Notes under the pieces: generated by a model
Databases searched by the model: none
What the model saw: only the letters and a program-made list of their open reading frames with translations
Told to the model about the DNA's origin: nothing
Origin: Gammaproteobacteria bacterium
Lineage (GTDB): Bacteria > Pseudomonadota > Gammaproteobacteria > Steroidobacterales > Rariloculaceae
Reading direction: 5' to 3'
DNA length: 7,250 bases
NCBI GenBank assembly: GCA_004357505.1
Contig: SMWC01000071.1
Location: 1-7,250, forward strand
Program-made: the position numbers and the translations under genes
Shown here: positions 5,634-7,250 of the stretch, piece by piece
Position numbering within the stretch: position 1 is the stretch's first letter
Layout: each line of letters begins with the position of its first letter

Positions 5634-6707
5634 ATGAACGTCTTGCTCTACCTTCGCCGCTTGGATCTGTATAGCGGTGCCGGGCAGCTCGTGCGCATGC
5701 AGGCAACCGGTCTGCTGAAGGCCGGAGCCAAGGTTCGTATCAGGTGCCAGCGTGGTGCCGTCCAATTTTTTATCGGTACCGGTCTGCCGGTCAGACCGGT
5801 GTCGAAAGCAGGCGCCCGGGCGCTCAATAAGGCCCGCGATCACATCATCGTCGACAACGGAATGCAGCTCAGCCGGGCAAATGTGTCGTTCGTACACTCT
5901 TTGGTGACCGAGGCGAGCGTTTATCTGCAGCGCGACGATCTCGACCGTGAGATCGAGAGGGAAGCCGCTTACTTCGGTGATTTATCGGTCGATACGACGA
6001 TCGTAGCCAATTCGAACCTGGTGAAAAAAGCACTGGTCGAGCACTTTGGGTTAAATGCGCAAAGAATCGTCGTGCACTATCCGGGTTTTCAGTCAAAAAA
6101 ATTCGCTTCGAAACGCGTGGCAGAGCTGCGCCAACGAGCGCGCGAAGCGCTGCAAATCGACGCCGACACACCCGTCGTCGGATTTATCACGTCGGGCGAT
6201 TTTCACTTACGCGGCCTTGATCTATTTCTGGCTAGCGCGAATCGAATCGCCGCTGCGCGGCCGGAGGTTCATTTCCTGGTAGTCGGTTCGCGACGCCTGC
6301 CCGCGTGGGCTGCGACTCATCCGTTGATCGCGAGCGGTCGGCTTGCTTATCGCCCCAAAAACCGTCGTCCGGAACTGTGGATGGCGGCGCTCGACATCTT
6401 TCTCTATGCCGCACGATTCGAGGCGTTCGGGATGGTGATTTCCGAGGCACAGGCTTTGGGTATCCCGGTCGTGACATCGCGCCGTGTCGGCGCAGCGGAA
6501 TGCCTGCCTAGAGAATATGCGCGATGGCTGCTCGATGTTCCGGACAGTGCCGAGTTGGCTGCCAAGACATTGGCGTTGTTGGGCGACAAACAGGCTTGTC
6601 AAAGTCTGGCGCGCGCCGGGTTAAAAAGCGTCCGCGATTTCGATCAGCAACACTATATGGATGCGACTGTCGCCACGATCCTGGCTCAGAACCGGCGGCT
6701 TAAGTAG
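5634..6707 (+). CDS. GT-B fold glycosyltransferase, GT4-type
   Basis: A 357-residue glycosyltransferase, probably acting with the preceding one on the same surface glycan (inferred from 8-base spacing and shared strand). The N-terminal domain starts MNVLLYLRRLDLYSGAGQLV, with the glycine-rich loop after strand 1. The donor domain starts near residue 180 (VVGFITSGDFHLRGLDLFL) and continues with VHFLVVGSRR (212-221). It carries E-x7-E at E263/E271 in FEAFGMVISEAQALGIPVV. The length suits simple GT4 enzymes, for instance those of LPS core synthesis; no specific enzyme is recognised. ATG 5634 has Shine-Dalgarno GAGAAGG (5624-5630) overlapping the stop of the upstream gene, suggesting translational coupling. 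Its last 22 bases overlap the convergent membrane-protein gene. Confidence 0.9.
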   Translation: MNVLLYLRRLDLYSGAGQLVRMQATGLLKAGAKVRIRCQRGAVQFFIGTGLPVRPVSKAGARALNKARDHIIVDNGMQLSRANVSFVHSLVTEASVYLQRDDLDREIEREAAYFGDLSVDTTIVANSNLVKKALVEHFGLNAQRIVVHYPGFQSKKFASKRVAELRQRAREALQIDADTPVVGFITSGDFHLRGLDLFLASANRIAAARPEVHFLVVGSRRLPAWAATHPLIASGRLAYRPKNRRPELWMAALDIFLYAARFEAFGMVISEAQALGIPVVTSRRVGAAECLPREYARWLLDVPDSAELAAKTLALLGDKQACQSLARAGLKSVRDFDQQHYMDATVATILAQNRRLK

Positions 6708-7207
6708 ACGCTGACTCCGATTATATCGCGGAAATTATCCGGATTGCCGCCTTGCGGGTCGGACGGCAGTAGATTGTCCCGCGCAACTTCGTCGGCGATG
6801 TGCAAGTCTACGCTCAAGTCCCAATTCGACACGAGTCGCTTGAACTGGATTCCGGCGCCGTAGTAAAAGCCGAAAGCGGCCGTTGCCAGATCGAACCGGG
6901 CCGCGCCGATGAAGACATTGAACGCGAGGCGCTCGGAAATATGATGGCGGTAATCGAGCGCGCGTACCGCGAGCAACCAATCCGAGCCGAGATCATCGAG
7001 CTCGAGCCGCACGCTCAACTCGCCGCGCTCGCCGACGCTACGGCTTGCGCCGATGCCTAGATGCAGACTCGTTTCGGTCCTGTCGGGTCGTACGCTCACA
7101 TCGGTATTCTTGGACTCGATTTGCGAATGGCTGATACCGATGTCGAAAAAAGCTTCGGCGCCGGCAGGCGGCGCGATCAAACACAGTGCGAGTACTGCTG
7201 CCCTCAT
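6686..7207 (-). CDS. Small exported protein, probable outer-membrane beta-barrel
   Basis: A 173-residue protein of unrecognised specific function. It begins with MRAAVLALCLIAPPAGAEA, a short Sec signal peptide likely cleaved near residue 17 or 19. The mature part has about seven or eight stretches alternating polar and hydrophobic residues, such as TSLHLGIGAS, GELSVRLELD, LAFNVFIGAARF, FGFYYGAGIQF, WDLSVDLHI and IIGVSVYLSRRF. The terminal Phe is the usual outer-membrane barrel signature. This fits a small, roughly 8-stranded barrel, but no family is named. ATG 7205-7207 is the first start after an in-frame TGA, and GAGGG 9 bases upstream may serve as ribosome binding site. It converges on and overlaps the second glycosyltransferase by 22 bases. 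Cys9 sits too early and lacks a proper lipobox for a lipoprotein. Confidence 0.75.
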   Translation of the reverse strand: MRAAVLALCLIAPPAGAEAFFDIGISHSQIESKNTDVSVRPDRTETSLHLGIGASRSVGERGELSVRLELDDLGSDWLLAVRALDYRHHISERLAFNVFIGAARFDLATAAFGFYYGAGIQFKRLVSNWDLSVDLHIADEVARDNLLPSDPQGGNPDNFRDIIGVSVYLSRRF

Positions 7208-7219
7208 CCTCTGGCGCCC

Positions 7220-7250
7220 TCAAAAACGAATGAACGCACTGACGCGCGAA
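7220..7250 (-). CDS. Possible C-terminal end of an upstream outer-membrane protein gene
   Basis: On the minus strand the last bases of the window read SRVSAFIRF followed by TGA (complement of 7220-7222). An alternating aromatic/hydrophobic ending with a terminal Phe is typical of beta-barrel outer-membrane proteins and resembles the YLSRRF ending of the next gene. The stop lies 12 bases before that gene's ATG, and TGAGGG joins the stop to its Shine-Dalgarno, as in a coupled operon. Only nine codons are visible, so this could be chance. Confidence 0.35.
   Translation of the reverse strand, partial: SRVSAFIRF

Noticed and set aside
4993..5706. 237-residue minus-strand ORF
   Set aside because: It lies opposite the first glycosyltransferase, whose motifs are unambiguous; the antisense product has no recognisable domain.
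1..7250. CRISPR arrays, insertion sequences, integrase genes or long direct repeats
   Set aside because: None was seen by eye; no transposase or integrase motifs occur in the frames, so the island idea rests only on the broken tRNA and gene context.

Overview
The window looks like a chromosomal segment of a non-enteric, LPS-bearing gammaproteobacterium. LpxH, a periplasmic cyclophilin with a signal peptide and outer-membrane barrel-like proteins all point to a Gram-negative envelope. folD, a cyclophilin gene and lpxH lie together beside a tRNA cluster, as in several gammaproteobacterial lineages. No genus is assigned from this alone.

Layout. (1) Positions 1-1399, + strand: 3' nine-tenths of purF (purine synthesis); the N-terminal catalytic part is outside the window. 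(2) Positions 1410-3618, - strand: an apparent operon transcribed folD -> cyclophilin -> lpxH, converging on purF. Its end and the end of purF share a small palindrome that contains both stop codons. (3) Positions 3720-4300, + strand: a likely tRNA promoter, tRNA-Pro(TGG), then tRNA-Arg(TCT) split inside its anticodon by a 316-nt group I intron without an ORF. (4) Positions 4331-4395: a decayed 5' portion of tRNA-His(GTG) with no matching acceptor 3' strand. (5) Positions 4399-6707, + strand: two closely spaced GT-B (GT4-type) glycosyltransferase genes, the first starting immediately after the tRNA-His remnant. (6) Positions 6686-7250, - strand: a small exported, probably outer-membrane beta-barrel protein overlapping the end of the second glycosyltransferase tail to tail, preceded by what looks like the last nine codons of another outer-membrane protein.

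How it fits together. The left half is housekeeping: purine synthesis, one-carbon metabolism, lipid A synthesis and tRNAs. The right half, beginning exactly where the tRNA-His gene falls apart, looks like accessory cell-surface glycan and envelope material. The tRNA-His remnant is therefore a plausible old recombination or insertion boundary.

The most notable element is the group I intron in tRNA-Arg(TCT). The tRNA halves match across the intron, and the core helices P3, P4, P7, P8 and P9 can be drawn by hand. A six-base guide (UAG|GAG) pairs with the ligated exons (CUU|CUA), fixing both splice sites between anticodon bases 34 and 35.
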